Under the pieces are notes generated by a model. It ran no database searches and was not told the DNA's origin. It was given only the letters and a program-made list of their open reading frames with translations. Shown here piece after piece: positions 55,161 through 64,000 of a stretch of 64,000 nucleotides of DNA. How positions within the stretch are numbered: the stretch's first letter is position 1; each line of letters opens with the position of its first letter. The stretch comes from Marinobacter sp. 1-4A (GTDB lineage Bacteria; Pseudomonadota; Gammaproteobacteria; Pseudomonadales; Oleiphilaceae). The translations under genes and the position numbers were made by a program. The stretch is taken from the NCBI RefSeq assembly GCF_016597725.1, contig NZ_VCGY01000001.1, positions 620,001 through 684,000 on the forward strand, in the 5' to 3' direction.

Positions 55161-57147
55161 CCCCTTCTGGCTCACTTACGTGTTCTATCAAATCCAGAGA
55201 CCGCAACCCGAGCGCTAATTCACGCGTATCCAGACTTTCGCCCGGATAGCCCGGCTTGCGGAGTGCCTCGTACACCAAGGTAAGACGTAAAGGACCGCCC
55301 AGAGCCTCTTGCGGTAGAGGCACAGTTGCCTCACAACAATCGCTGCCCGAGTGAAGCTCGGCAGAATACCGCCAAGTTGCCACTTCCTCCCCATTAAGCA
55401 GCACTGTTACCCGCTGCTGTTTTAACGAAGGACCAAAGTAGGGGCGAAAATTTAGGCGCAACGCCTCTACCTTATCGTGCACACCCTGCTGCAAGGGCAC
55501 GGTTAGTTCAGAGCGCTTCCCTTCACTCCACACACCCCAAAATTCGGGGTTAGACCAACCAGCTCCAAGAACGCGGGCACCCTGAGCAGACCAAGACGAA
55601 AAACTGGTGTAAAACGCATCAACTAATGGCCCACTGCTATCTGATGGTTCGATAGAGCAAACGCCGGAACGGCGTAGGAAATTCATATACTCAAGCCAGT
55701 ACACCCGGCGGTTCATATCCGCATGCATAGACACAGAGCGGCCGGAATCCACCGCTGCCATCTGGGCCGGTGAAAGCCAGAACTCCAAGGCATTGGCTCC
55801 ACCCTGCGGAATGGAACAAGCCAGCGTCTTGGCGTTACTCCAAGGAGCTACCCGGGCAAGCATATCGTTTGCAACCAGCGAATTAGCGGCATGGTTAACG
55901 CCGCCAACCAAACCTAAGGCACACGCAAGAATGGCAAACAACGCTTGCCGTCCACCGTTTTTAAACCAGACTACCCATAAACAAACCAGTGCATACGCCA
56001 GAATACCAAACCCGGGAAATGCAACCCTGCTGTCTAGATACCCGCAAACCTGCATGTCCAAACACCACTCTTGTTGACGCGCAGTAGCCGCCAGAGGTGC
56101 GGCAATATAGAGCATCAACAAGCCAGCACACACCAGCACTGTAATGGCAGCTTTAGCTGAAAGCACTGGCATCCGCCTTAACAAACCCCACGCACAAAAC
56201 CCGGTCATCAGCGCGACCAATCCCGACGCTACCCACGCACCGCCGGAAACTGCAGAAAAATCCACACCCGGTAAACGATGAAACACTGTCCCGGCGCTAA
56301 GGTGCAACATTGAGGTTGCAAAGAAGCGCGAGATGTTCGCCAAACCACTGGGATCATTGCCTTCATACGAAGAGGGATACTGCAACCGAAAGCCCACATA
56401 AACCGCCAGTACCACTGCCACCACCAGAGCATCTGCCACTAACTTACCCGGACGTACCTGCAGCCCCAAAAAACGAGCCTGAGGTTCGCCGCGCCGGGGC
56501 CAAGCCATATTGGCAAGGTGATCGGCAGCCATCAAAGCGGTGGCAAACAGAAAAACAAATTCACTCACCAGCATCGCGGCAGCCATACCGCCGTAGGCGA
56601 CCAGTTGGCCAAACCAATGCATGCTAGGCCAACGCATTAATGCGAGGCGAACAGCCAGCACCACAAGAAAAGGCAGAGTGTTCTGCAATGGGTAAGCGTT
56701 GGGGGGCATGTGCTCATACGCCAATGGGTGTAAGGCCAAAAGCACCAGCACAACAAATGCAGAAATACTAAAGGCTCGATTGCCCGCGAGCAGCCTACCA
56801 AGATAGTGGGCAAACAACACCCAAACAGAGTAGTAAGAAAAGAGAATGAAGAGGCGGCCCAAGGTAAAACCCGACACCCAGGCGCCCAAGGTATTCAGAG
56901 GCGTCATTACATAGTGGCCAATGCGGCCACTGAACTTAGCGATAGCCTCTGCTTCCGCCCAAATTCGATCCCAACCGTGCCAAAGGAACTGCAGAAACAT
57001 GGCGTCGTCAGCGGTTAGCCTATAGCCGAACCGAAACTGCAACGCCTGCAAAGCAACCAGCAACCCAAGGCCACAGGCAAGCCAAACTCTCCAAGCCGCG
57101 AAGGGCAGCCAAGCCCGACCATTCTGCCCGCTCAACACAATAAACAC
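55138..57147 (-). CDS. GtrC-like polytopic glycosyltransferase with C-terminal accessory domain
   Basis: A 669-residue membrane protein. About 10-12 transmembrane helices occupy residues 15-430, with an acidic first loop (YRLTADDAMFLQF) and HYVMTPLNTLGAW, the GT-C plan. A soluble C-terminal part (about 525-650) has GWSNPEFWGVWSEGKRSEL, FRPYFGPSLKQQRVTVLLNGEEV and LGLRSLDL. That same module occurs at the C-terminus of the OafA-type protein at 58083. Together with GtrA/GtrB it likely adds a sugar to O-antigen or another surface glycan. The start GTG 57147 is uncertain. Confidence 0.8.
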   Translation of the reverse strand: MFIVLSGQNGRAWLPFAAWRVWLACGLGLLVALQALQFRFGYRLTADDAMFLQFLWHGWDRIWAEAEAIAKFSGRIGHYVMTPLNTLGAWVSGFTLGRLFILFSYYSVWVLFAHYLGRLLAGNRAFSISAFVVLVLLALHPLAYEHMPPNAYPLQNTLPFLVVLAVRLALMRWPSMHWFGQLVAYGGMAAAMLVSEFVFLFATALMAADHLANMAWPRRGEPQARFLGLQVRPGKLVADALVVAVVLAVYVGFRLQYPSSYEGNDPSGLANISRFFATSMLHLSAGTVFHRLPGVDFSAVSGGAWVASGLVALMTGFCAWGLLRRMPVLSAKAAITVLVCAGLLMLYIAAPLAATARQQEWCLDMQVCGYLDSRVAFPGFGILAYALVCLWVVWFKNGGRQALFAILACALGLVGGVNHAANSLVANDMLARVAPWSNAKTLACSIPQGGANALEFWLSPAQMAAVDSGRSVSMHADMNRRVYWLEYMNFLRRSGVCSIEPSDSSGPLVDAFYTSFSSWSAQGARVLGAGWSNPEFWGVWSEGKRSELTVPLQQGVHDKVEALRLNFRPYFGPSLKQQRVTVLLNGEEVATWRYSAELHSGSDCCEATVPLPQEALGGPLRLTLVYEALRKPGYPGESLDTRELALGLRSLDLIEHVSEPEGDERERIE

Positions 57148-57186
57148 CCTATCACGGCCTGCATTCCCTTACAGTTTATCCAAAAC

Positions 57187-57987
57187 TTAGAAAGTCAGAT
57201 TGTCGTCGTCATCGTCTGCAAACAGCGCCTCAAGATCCACATCTTCAGCGGGCCCGGCCTGCTTTTTGGCTTCTGCACGCAACTCATACAAGCGCACCAA
57301 CCCCTGTAAACGGTGCTCTGAAAGAAGCTGAGTGTATGCCACAGAAAGCGCGCCGCTCTTCAAGAGTTTAGCTGCGGTTTCCGGCGGCAGCTCGCGCATG
57401 GCCGCTTCATCAATGTGATAAACACCCTGAACGTCGTAGCCGCCTTCGCTTTTTCCGTCACTGGCAGATATCTTCCAGGGCACAATCAGCCCTGCTTCCT
57501 CAAGCTGGTTAACCAACACCTGCGTCATCTCACGGGCTTGCTCCAACTTCTCTAGGAAGACCAGCAAATCGCGGGTTTTGGGGGTAGGCTCGCCATCGGC
57601 ATCAAACAAGCGCACGGCGTCTGGACCGGCTTCAAGCTGAAAGGCTTCAGCCTCTACATCCACACATACAACCCGGCGCGAGCCGCTTTCATCACGCACA
57701 GCCAAAAAAGGATGGGTTCTGTACCAGGCAGGCCTATAGCCACCAATCCAGCGGCCATTGGTGTGAACGTATACGTTAACACCCGGCTGCAGCGACTGAA
57801 GCGCCACCAACTCATAAGCCTTGCCTTCACCTTGGCTCACAAAGGCCAAAGGCATAGTGGGCACTACCTGAGGCAGTTCCTCTGCCACCACAGGTACAAC
57901 GGCTTTCTCAAGAGCATGGCCGTTGCCCGCAGGCAAAAGGCCGGACTCCCGATGATCAGCTTTGTTCAAGGCGATATAACGGGCCAT
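57187..57987 (-). CDS. sapC: SapC family protein
   Basis: A 266-residue member of the SapC family, named from Campylobacter S-layer loci. The start ATG 57987 (MARYIALNKADHRE) has GAGG upstream and is preferred over an extension to 58029. Motifs: MPLAFVSQGEGKAYELVAL, GRWIGGYRPAWYRTHPFLAV and FLEKLEQAREMTQVLVNQLEEAGLIVPW. The C-terminal tail is acidic (ADDDDDNLTF). SapC proteins are cytosolic or periplasmic and of unclear function. Here it lies 39 bp upstream of the Gtr operon and 4 kb from a large RTX/S-layer-like gene. Confidence 0.87.
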   Translation of the reverse strand: MARYIALNKADHRESGLLPAGNGHALEKAVVPVVAEELPQVVPTMPLAFVSQGEGKAYELVALQSLQPGVNVYVHTNGRWIGGYRPAWYRTHPFLAVRDESGSRRVVCVDVEAEAFQLEAGPDAVRLFDADGEPTPKTRDLLVFLEKLEQAREMTQVLVNQLEEAGLIVPWKISASDGKSEGGYDVQGVYHIDEAAMRELPPETAAKLLKSGALSVAYTQLLSEHRLQGLVRLYELRAEAKKQAGPAEDVDLEALFADDDDDNLTF

Positions 57988-58082
57988 GGGCAACCTCAGT
58001 ATTGAAAAAATGGGCACGAATGATAGCACATAAGGCAGGGTGATATTTGATATGATTCCGCTCCGGTTTAATGGGGAACAGA

Positions 58083-60557
58083 ATGAATAAACACTACCCT
58101 TATGTGCCTGCCATAGACGGGCTAAGAGCCATAGCAGTGCTAGCTGTTATGCTTTATCACCTAGACGCAAGCTGGCTGCCCGGCGGGTTTGCCGGTGTGG
58201 ATGTGTTTTTTGTAATTTCAGGGTACGTTGTATCGCGCTCATTGGTAGGGCGCACGGGTGAGAGTTTTGGGCAGTTTCTCGCCGGATTCTACTCCCGAAG
58301 AATAAGGCGCATTATACCGGCGCTTATTGTGTGCCTGCTGGCCACATCGCTTTTTACCGTGCTGTTCATACCCGAATCCTGGCTGAGCTCTACCATACGG
58401 CAGGTTGGACTATATGCCTTTTTTGGCCTGAGCAATATTGCACTGGTGTGGTATCAGGATGACTATTTTTCGCCAAGAGCCGAATTCAACCCTTTTGTTC
58501 ACACCTGGTCTTTGGGGGTAGAAGAGCAGTTTTACTTCATTTTTCCGGCGCTGATCTATTTCTGGTTTCTGGCTCACAACCACCCACAAGCCCGGAAACT
58601 AAGGGTTTTAGTAAATTGGCTAATCCCTGCGCTGGCCATCGCTTCACTCTACACCGCCTATCAGATGGGGCAATCGCGGCCAGATTGGGCCTATTACATG
58701 CTTCCGGCCAGATTTTGGGAATTGGCCGCGGGAGTGATGCTCTTTCAACTGCAGGCCAAGGGCCGACTGCCTCGGCTATCTGGAAATTGCGCTTCTATTT
58801 GTCTTGGGGTTGGGCTACTGACTATTCTTGCCGGGTACCTGTGGGCAAATGTGGATGCCTTTCCTTACCCTTGGGCATTATTACCAGTAATTGGAACACT
58901 GCTTTCGCTCGGCGCTATAACCGGCCAAACCACAAGCAAGGCATCACTTGCCTTGATGCTTACACACCCTGCAACTGTGTACTGCGGAAAAATATCCTAC
59001 TCCCTCTACCTTTGGCATTGGCCTGTTTATACGCTGATGCGCTGGACCACAGGCCTAGAAACACCTTTTCAGATGGCCACAGCGGTTGCGCTCACCTTTT
59101 TGCTAGCCGGGTGCTCTTTCCATTTTATCGAAACACCCGTGCGGAGAGCCCGAATTTTGGCCAAACCGCCCTACCGAGGGTTACTGGCGGGTGGCTTGGC
59201 CATCGCCCTATTATGGGCCGGTGCATGGCAATTATTTGAACACCGAAACGACCTTTCCCTGAGCGTGACGGCCGACACCAGAATGTGGCGAGCACACGAG
59301 TACCCAGACCATGCACCTAAAACTGCAAACAGTGACGCACTGCAAGGCCGCAAAATGTTTGTGATCGGCAATTCCCACACCGGCGCCTATAGCACTATGG
59401 TGAGCCTGCTCAGGCAGCGCCAAGGTATAGAGGCCCACCTGATTCAGACCGGGCACTGTGCTATCGGCAACCTGTTATACCCTATTCAGGAACTAGAGGG
59501 CTGCCAAGCCATCATTGACTACTATCTGGACCTGCTAACCGAAAGAGCCAATCCCGGCGATATTGTGTTTTTTGCCTCCCTTAGAACCCACCGGCTTGCC
59601 GACCAATGGGTTCGCTCCTCTCCTAAAGAGGTTCTGGCTTATAGCCAGAGCGAAAAAGCGGCTCATGATCTTCAGGCTGCTTATGCAGAAATTGCCCCTA
59701 TTATTAAAGCCCTTGAACGCCAAGGTGTGGTTGTACTGTTTGATGCGCCCAAGCCAGTTCTACAAGGGCCAGCCTACCGCTGTTCCGACTGGTTCAATGC
59801 GAACAACCCGGTGTGTGGCGATCAGTTAGCTGTTAGCGAAGCATTCATCGGAGACCTTCGCCAACCGATGATGGAATCCTTAGCTCGCATAAATGCCAAC
59901 TTCAGCAATGTGCAAGTGTGGGATCCGCTCCCCTACCTCTGCAGCCATGGCGAATGCTCACCGTTTGATAGCAATGGCCTGCCCTTGTACTTTGATGGTG
60001 ACCACATCAGTGGTCACGGAAACCGTGTGCTCTACCCCCACTTTGAAGAGGCGGTACTGAGCCTCTACAACAACTGCGAAAACTGCTCCGGCCTAGCGGC
60101 TAACATCACACCACTGTTTCCAGAACCTATTCGCCCCGGCGAACGGATTACCTTTAATAAAAACGGAAACGGACTGCAATACATGGGGCCGGGATGGTCT
60201 TTACCGGAAGACTGGGGCGTATGGAGCGAGAGCGACCGAGTAGTCCTTTATATACCAGTCTACGGCAATGCCAGCACCATTCGCATAGAGGCGCGACCGT
60301 TTTTAGCATCAACGCTCACCGGCCAACGCGTGCAGGCGAGCGTAAATGGCAAAGACGCAGGCACATTCCTGCTAACAGCCGACTCCACACCGTACTTGGC
60401 ACTGGATATATCCGAGACGAACCGGAGCAAAACCAACCACACATCAACTCTCAAACTAGAGCTTCAATTGCCCGACGCCGCATCACCGACTGACCTAGGA
60501 GTGGGTGCAGACCCGCGCAAGCTGGGGATAGGGTTGAATGGTTTGCTTGTGGAATAG
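58083..60557 (+). CDS. OafA/PatA-type acyltransferase with SGNH domain and a C-terminal module
   Basis: An 824-residue O-acyltransferase. The N-terminal acyltransferase-3 domain (about 1-355) has YVPAIDGLRAIAVLAVMLYH with the catalytic His, GGFAGVDVFFVISGYV, RRIRRIIPALIV and HTWSLGVEEQFYF, with about ten transmembrane helices. An SGNH hydrolase-like domain (about 425-660) starts KMFVIGNSHTGAYST (GNSH for GDSH) and ends DGDHISGHGN. A third domain (about 690-824) has GWSLPEDWGVWSESDR, matching the GT-C-like protein's C-terminus. It likely O-acetylates O-antigen or another glycan. Start ATG 58083 has GGGG six bases before it. Confidence 0.9.
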   Translation: MNKHYPYVPAIDGLRAIAVLAVMLYHLDASWLPGGFAGVDVFFVISGYVVSRSLVGRTGESFGQFLAGFYSRRIRRIIPALIVCLLATSLFTVLFIPESWLSSTIRQVGLYAFFGLSNIALVWYQDDYFSPRAEFNPFVHTWSLGVEEQFYFIFPALIYFWFLAHNHPQARKLRVLVNWLIPALAIASLYTAYQMGQSRPDWAYYMLPARFWELAAGVMLFQLQAKGRLPRLSGNCASICLGVGLLTILAGYLWANVDAFPYPWALLPVIGTLLSLGAITGQTTSKASLALMLTHPATVYCGKISYSLYLWHWPVYTLMRWTTGLETPFQMATAVALTFLLAGCSFHFIETPVRRARILAKPPYRGLLAGGLAIALLWAGAWQLFEHRNDLSLSVTADTRMWRAHEYPDHAPKTANSDALQGRKMFVIGNSHTGAYSTMVSLLRQRQGIEAHLIQTGHCAIGNLLYPIQELEGCQAIIDYYLDLLTERANPGDIVFFASLRTHRLADQWVRSSPKEVLAYSQSEKAAHDLQAAYAEIAPIIKALERQGVVVLFDAPKPVLQGPAYRCSDWFNANNPVCGDQLAVSEAFIGDLRQPMMESLARINANFSNVQVWDPLPYLCSHGECSPFDSNGLPLYFDGDHISGHGNRVLYPHFEEAVLSLYNNCENCSGLAANITPLFPEPIRPGERITFNKNGNGLQYMGPGWSLPEDWGVWSESDRVVLYIPVYGNASTIRIEARPFLASTLTGQRVQASVNGKDAGTFLLTADSTPYLALDISETNRSKTNHTSTLKLELQLPDAASPTDLGVGADPRKLGIGLNGLLVE

Positions 60558-60572
60558 CAATAACGAGGAGAA

Positions 60573-60605
60573 ATCAGGCAGCCGAGATACAATCAGCTGC
60601 CTGAT
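60573..60605. terminator. Hairpin between convergent genes
   Basis: ATCAGGCAGC (60573-60582) pairs perfectly with GCTGCCTGAT (60596-60605) across 13 bases. It lies between the convergent ends of the acyltransferase and the DUF1566-like gene. No T tract follows on either strand, so it may act as a stabilising or weak termination hairpin. Confidence 0.45.
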
Positions 60606-60614
60606 GTGTGTATC

Positions 60615-61310
60615 TTATTGATCGTTCGTGCGGGGGCGTGAGCCGTCTGCGGCTCGTGGGTCGTCGCCATCTTCTGGGTTGCGGACCAAGATGATTCGGT
60701 AATCGGCTTCAACACTGTTGAAATCACTTAATACGCCACTGCCAAACTGAATGCCTAAACCAGCACCTTCTATGTTTTCACTGGCGCTGCTGGTCCACGC
60801 CGTTAATTGCCTCATATCCGGGAAAACGGTTGGCTCTATCGTGGGGCTCAACGTCGGAGAACCACAGCCTTCCGCGATATCCAACTCACCAATTTCATTT
60901 GGGCTGGTGTGAAGGTTATTGCAATACACCAATGATTTGAGTTCCTGCAGATCCGGCAAACGGAAGCCGTCTGCGTCTATAAGACTACGGGCCACAGTCC
61001 ACGTCAGCGTTCGCGCGCTGCCCTCACAGGCTGAAAGCTCAGAACTCCACGTTTGACCATAGTAACAACGCTTCCACGCAAGGTTGGTTTTGGTATCGAG
61101 AACAATAGCTGCACTCTCGCCAAGTGGCTGGTAACGCTCGCGAAGGACCTCACCTGCTGCCTCTGGCAGCGGCGGCACACCCTCATCTTCTTCACCACCT
61201 GACGACCCACCACTACTCAAGCAACCTGTAAGCAGCGTGACGCTTACTAGGCTTACCGCGAGTACCGGCGAAAGAAGCGGCCGAAAGCCACAAAACCTTA
61301 CTGCTTGCAT
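60615..61310 (-). CDS. DUF1566-like lipoprotein
   Basis: A 231-residue protein with a lipobox (VTLLTGC, Cys near residue 30), a short Gly/Ser/Glu linker, and a DUF1566/Lcl-C type domain (about 60-215). The domain has LDTKTNLAWKRC, TWTVARSLIDADGFRLPDLQELKSLVYC and AWTSSASE. Domains of this type occur in adhesins and exported proteins; some bind collagen. Function here is unknown. Several Cys pairs suggest an exported folded domain. The tail (EDGDDPRAADGSR) is hydrophilic. The 264-bp gap upstream (61311-61574) holds only terminator hairpins. Confidence 0.85.
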   Translation of the reverse strand: MQAVRFCGFRPLLSPVLAVSLVSVTLLTGCLSSGGSSGGEEDEGVPPLPEAAGEVLRERYQPLGESAAIVLDTKTNLAWKRCYYGQTWSSELSACEGSARTLTWTVARSLIDADGFRLPDLQELKSLVYCNNLHTSPNEIGELDIAEGCGSPTLSPTIEPTVFPDMRQLTAWTSSASENIEGAGLGIQFGSGVLSDFNSVEADYRIILVRNPEDGDDPRAADGSRPRTNDQ

Positions 61311-61461
61311 ACCTCTAAACTCCTAAAACGTAACGAGTGAAACACAGTTTACAGCGAACTAGCGCCTAAATCCTAACGACCCTAGAAAGACACAGGCATC
61401 CAGAAGACCTAACTCAAGTATCAAAACCTGTCACTATCAATCAAATCGCTTTTTCTAAGCC

Positions 61462-61493
61462 AAAAAAAACCCTGACCGAAGTCAGGGTTTTTA
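61462..61493 (-). terminator. Terminator of the RTX/S-layer-like gene
   Basis: An 8-bp stem ACCCTGAC/GTCAGGGT (61469-61476 with 61481-61488) has a TTCG-type loop and is followed on the minus strand by a run of eight T's (complement of 61462-61469). It is 81 bp past the RTX stop. T's also follow on the plus side (61488-61492). Confidence 0.88.
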
Positions 61494-61531
61494 GGCTCTG
61501 TTAGCTATCTCTAGCTAGCAGATGGTTGTCT

Positions 61532-61550
61532 GACCCTCGCGGGGAGGGTC
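61532..61550 (-). other. Extra 3' hairpin between the RTX stop and its terminator
   Basis: GACCCTC (61532-61538) pairs with GAGGGTC (61544-61550) around a 5-base loop. A weaker TAGCT/AGCTA pairing lies at about 61502-61517. Such hairpins often protect abundant mRNAs from 3' decay. Confidence 0.4.
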
Positions 61551-61574
61551 TTAAACCTCAGTTCTAAGCTCAGC

Positions 61575-64000
61575 TTACGCCAAACCAGACTCTGTTGCCC
61601 ACTCAACTGAACCCACCAAGGAGAGTTCCATGTCTGGAGCGTTGGTAGCCAGGGAAGCACCCAGATCTACAACACCAACCAACTGAGCGCTGGTGTTAAA
61701 GTCGCCAGCGTCAGCGTCTGCTACACGAGTAGACGTAACGTGGAAGATCTTGTACTCACCGTCGTTGGCATCATTCTCAACCATGAAGATATGGTTGTTG
61801 GTGTTGCCAATGATCGCGCCAGGCGCAGCAGTGCCCATGTTAGTTTCGCCGTTGTCAGCGTCGTAGCCGCCAAACAGAGCAGTGTTACCCGCAGCACCGT
61901 AGCCTGAACCAGTACCGTTAAGCAGAGCTATCAGGTTAGAGGCAGTCAGGTTATCCCAAGTTTGCTGTGCGTTACCGCCGCTGCCTTGGAAATCGATGAT
62001 GGAAACGGTGTTACCGTTGAACGCACCAGTGCCTTCGAAAGTAACAGGGCTTGGGTTCGCAGAAGAACCTGCACCAGAGCCAGACGCATCTACTTCAGTG
62101 GTCAGGTAGCTGGTGAAGTTCAGGAAGTCAACGCCTGTAGCCGTTACACCAGCAGCGCCGTCAGTGTCCTGAACGAAGTTCAGTACAGTGTTGTGGCCGT
62201 TGTTGTAACCGGTGTACACAAGCATGTCGTTGCTGTCTGCGCCAGTGCCCAGAACCACTACGTCTTGGCCAGCACCCATGTTGATTACGTTGTTGCTCTC
62301 AACAGTGCTGTCTGCGCCAGTAACGTCGGTGCCAGAAATCTGGCCCAGAATTGAATCTGCAGCAGTTGTTTCGCCACCAAGGTTGTCTAGAGCACCCAGA
62401 CCTTCGTAGCCGCCAGTACCAGTGGTGTCTGCAATGCTGTCTACAGCAGTGTTCAGATCACCTTGTACCAGTGCACCGATTGAAGAATCGTTGTTGAACG
62501 CTTCCCAAGCAGCTTGCAACTGAGTCAGAGCAGAACCAGTTGGCAAAGTGCCAGCCTGAAGGTCTACATTCAGGTCAACATTTGCAAACTCGCCGTCTAC
62601 CAGAGAGCGAACAATCAAGGTGTCGTTCGGGCCGTCGATCGCTACCAAGAACTTGCTCAGAACCGCATCACCATTGATGGCTGTTTTCATAGCCTGGTTG
62701 ATGTGACGCTCAGTAGCCGCGTAGTTAGCACCGGTTGGTACGTCAACAGTTACTTCAAAACCGTTGGTGAACGCAGCAGCTGCGGCGCCAGTCAGACCAC
62801 CAGCAGGCGTTACGCCAGCGCCAGCGAAGCTAACGGTTAGAGTAGTGTCATACAGGAAGTAAGGACCAGTGGTACCAGAAGTGCCAGCCAGAGGCGAGCC
62901 AGAGCCGCCCAACAGGTCTTGAACTTCAAGGTTCTCTGAGTTGAATACCCAGTGAGCGTTGAAGTCTGTGCCACCGATGTCTTGCTTACCACTGTTGTCT
63001 GCGTAAACAACGTCGTTGCCTGCACCTACCAGAATAGTGGCATCGCCTGCACCCTGAGTTTCAACAACATCGTTGCCAGAACCAGTGTTGATCACGATGT
63101 TCTTCTGATCTTTCTGGTTAGCGTACCAGTTAGATGGAGCAGTAGTGTCGTTGTCCAGTACCAGAACAACCTTGTCGTTACCGCTACCGGTGGTGATGCT
63201 CAAAGAAGCATCTTCGTGAGCGATAACAGACTGGCTGAAAGACAGGTACAGCTCGTTGTCGCCGCCACCCAAGTTGTAGGAGTATACAACGTTGTCTGCA
63301 GCTGCGTTGTCTTGGCCGTCAACACGAACTAGGTCACGAGCGATAACCGCTTCAGTCACTTCAGCGTTCATGCGAACGTTTTGACCGAACTGAGCTGCGT
63401 TGAATACGCGAACGTCAGACAGACCAGCGTTAGCTTTGCCATCCAGAACCGCACCGCCGTCAGAGCTCAGAGCCGCAGACTGCTCGGCACCAAGGTGGAA
63501 GTAGCTCGCAGCGCCAGTCAGGTTAACAACTTCTAGGAAGTTAACATCGGTAGCACGCAGCGGGTTGGAGGCCAGCTTGGTTAGCCACACACCCAGATCA
63601 AGGTTGTGAGCTTCTGCTGTAACGTCCAACTGCTGAACGCCTACGTCAGACATAGACTGACCAGAGATGTTTACTGCGCCGCCCTGTGAACCGTAACCAA
63701 CATTCTTAAGTTCGAGGTTGGTGGTGATCAGGTCAGTTGAAGAGCCCAGTACGTTGGTGTCCTGACGACCAGAGGGGTCAACGTTACGGTCGCCGCCGGC
63801 ACGATCACCGAAGGAGAAACCGCCACGCTCAATCAGGTTGCTACCCGTTGCAGTAACCAGAATCTGGGTACCAAGAACGTTTGCACCAGTAGTTACCAGA
63901 GTGTCTGGATCTACTTGCTGACGTGTGAAGTCTGCGCCCAGTTCAACAGTTACGTTGTTCAGTGCAGTGTTGTCCACGCGAAGCTCTTCGATGCGCGCTT
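61575..64000 (-). CDS. Large RTX/S-layer-like protein (5' end beyond window)
   Basis: The frame is open from the stop at 61575 to the right window edge, so the N-terminus is missing; at least 807 residues are visible. It is rich in Ala, Asp, Asn, Gly, Thr and Val, and no cysteine was seen. Several RTX-like nonapeptides occur (SGNDKVV, TGSGNDVVETQGAGD, VGAGNDVVYADN, NMGAGQDVVVLGTG), which bind calcium outside the cell. The C-terminus (VVDLGASLATNAPDMELSL, ending SGLA) fits a type I secretion substrate or S-layer protein. Strong terminator and uniform codon choice suggest high expression. SapC and glycan genes nearby support a surface role. Confidence 0.82.
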   Translation of the reverse strand, partial: ARIEELRVDNTALNNVTVELGADFTRQQVDPDTLVTTGANVLGTQILVTATGSNLIERGGFSFGDRAGGDRNVDPSGRQDTNVLGSSTDLITTNLELKNVGYGSQGGAVNISGQSMSDVGVQQLDVTAEAHNLDLGVWLTKLASNPLRATDVNFLEVVNLTGAASYFHLGAEQSAALSSDGGAVLDGKANAGLSDVRVFNAAQFGQNVRMNAEVTEAVIARDLVRVDGQDNAAADNVVYSYNLGGGDNELYLSFSQSVIAHEDASLSITTGSGNDKVVLVLDNDTTAPSNWYANQKDQKNIVINTGSGNDVVETQGAGDATILVGAGNDVVYADNSGKQDIGGTDFNAHWVFNSENLEVQDLLGGSGSPLAGTSGTTGPYFLYDTTLTVSFAGAGVTPAGGLTGAAAAAFTNGFEVTVDVPTGANYAATERHINQAMKTAINGDAVLSKFLVAIDGPNDTLIVRSLVDGEFANVDLNVDLQAGTLPTGSALTQLQAAWEAFNNDSSIGALVQGDLNTAVDSIADTTGTGGYEGLGALDNLGGETTAADSILGQISGTDVTGADSTVESNNVINMGAGQDVVVLGTGADSNDMLVYTGYNNGHNTVLNFVQDTDGAAGVTATGVDFLNFTSYLTTEVDASGSGAGSSANPSPVTFEGTGAFNGNTVSIIDFQGSGGNAQQTWDNLTASNLIALLNGTGSGYGAAGNTALFGGYDADNGETNMGTAAPGAIIGNTNNHIFMVENDANDGEYKIFHVTSTRVADADAGDFNTSAQLVGVVDLGASLATNAPDMELSLVGSVEWATESGLA

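Noticed and set aside
62952..63332. Plus-strand frame opposite the RTX gene
   Set aside because: It mirrors the repeated RTX coding sequence (Val-rich translation) and lacks signals for translation.

Overview
The window looks like a chromosomal segment of a motile marine gammaproteobacterium, most likely Marinobacter or a close relative. This is inferred from gene content: gspN-gspC-gspD, groES-groEL, an MvaT-type H-NS protein, a FlaG/FliD/FliS flagellar cap cluster, and many multidomain polysaccharide enzymes. No rRNA, tRNA, CRISPR array or intact insertion sequence was found. Both ends cut genes: gspD at the left edge and a large RTX/S-layer-like gene at the right edge.

Layout. (1) 1-12.7 kb is mostly housekeeping: type II secretion genes, groEL/groES behind a clear sigma-32-like promoter, fxsA, an alkyltransferase-like gene, ampG, yajQ, a response regulator with a degenerate GGDEF domain, a candidate structured small RNA, an AraC regulator and argG. 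(2) 12.9-28.6 kb is a flagellar block. fliS, fliD, flaG and one flagellin (sigma-28-like promoter) sit on the minus strand. A second flagellin (sigma-54-like promoter) sits 9 kb away on the plus strand. Between them lies a seven-gene minus-strand operon of sugar aminotransferases, methyltransferases, a WbqC-like protein and a giant glycosyltransferase, best read as a flagellin or surface glycan modification island. (3) 28.7-32.1 kb is the dTDP-L-rhamnose operon rfbBDAC. (4) 32.1-36.3 kb is a patchwork: a pRiA4b ORF-3 pseudogene, a ParD/ParE toxin-antitoxin pair with a palindromic operator, a TPR/methyltransferase-like gene, and a composite repeat element carrying a DUF559 endonuclease gene. 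(5) 36.3-41.4 kb holds sbcB, a DUF6160-like secreted protein, a REC-CheC/PAS-GGDEF signalling pair and mvaT. (6) 41.5-51.9 kb is an ABC-transporter-dependent O-antigen locus: gmd, two GT4 enzymes, a 1203-residue methyltransferase/coiled-coil/glycosyltransferase fusion, wzm, wzt with a C-terminal carbohydrate-binding domain, and an rmd-like reductase. Together these suggest a GDP-D-rhamnose-based polymer with methyl capping. (7) 52-64 kb encodes cell-surface proteins: a lipoprotein, a Gtr-type glycan-modification operon, SapC, an OafA-type acyltransferase, a DUF1566-like lipoprotein and the RTX protein.

The most notable items are these. The DUF559 gene lies inside nested inverted and direct repeats whose unit recurs elsewhere in the window. 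The methyltransferase-ruler-glycosyltransferase fusion sits next to wzm/wzt. A C-terminal module is shared by a GT-C-like membrane protein and an OafA acyltransferase encoded 1 kb apart. A candidate structured sRNA lies upstream of an AraC gene. A GGDEF-like protein has lost its active site but kept its c-di-GMP inhibitory-site motif, and it is divergent from yajQ.
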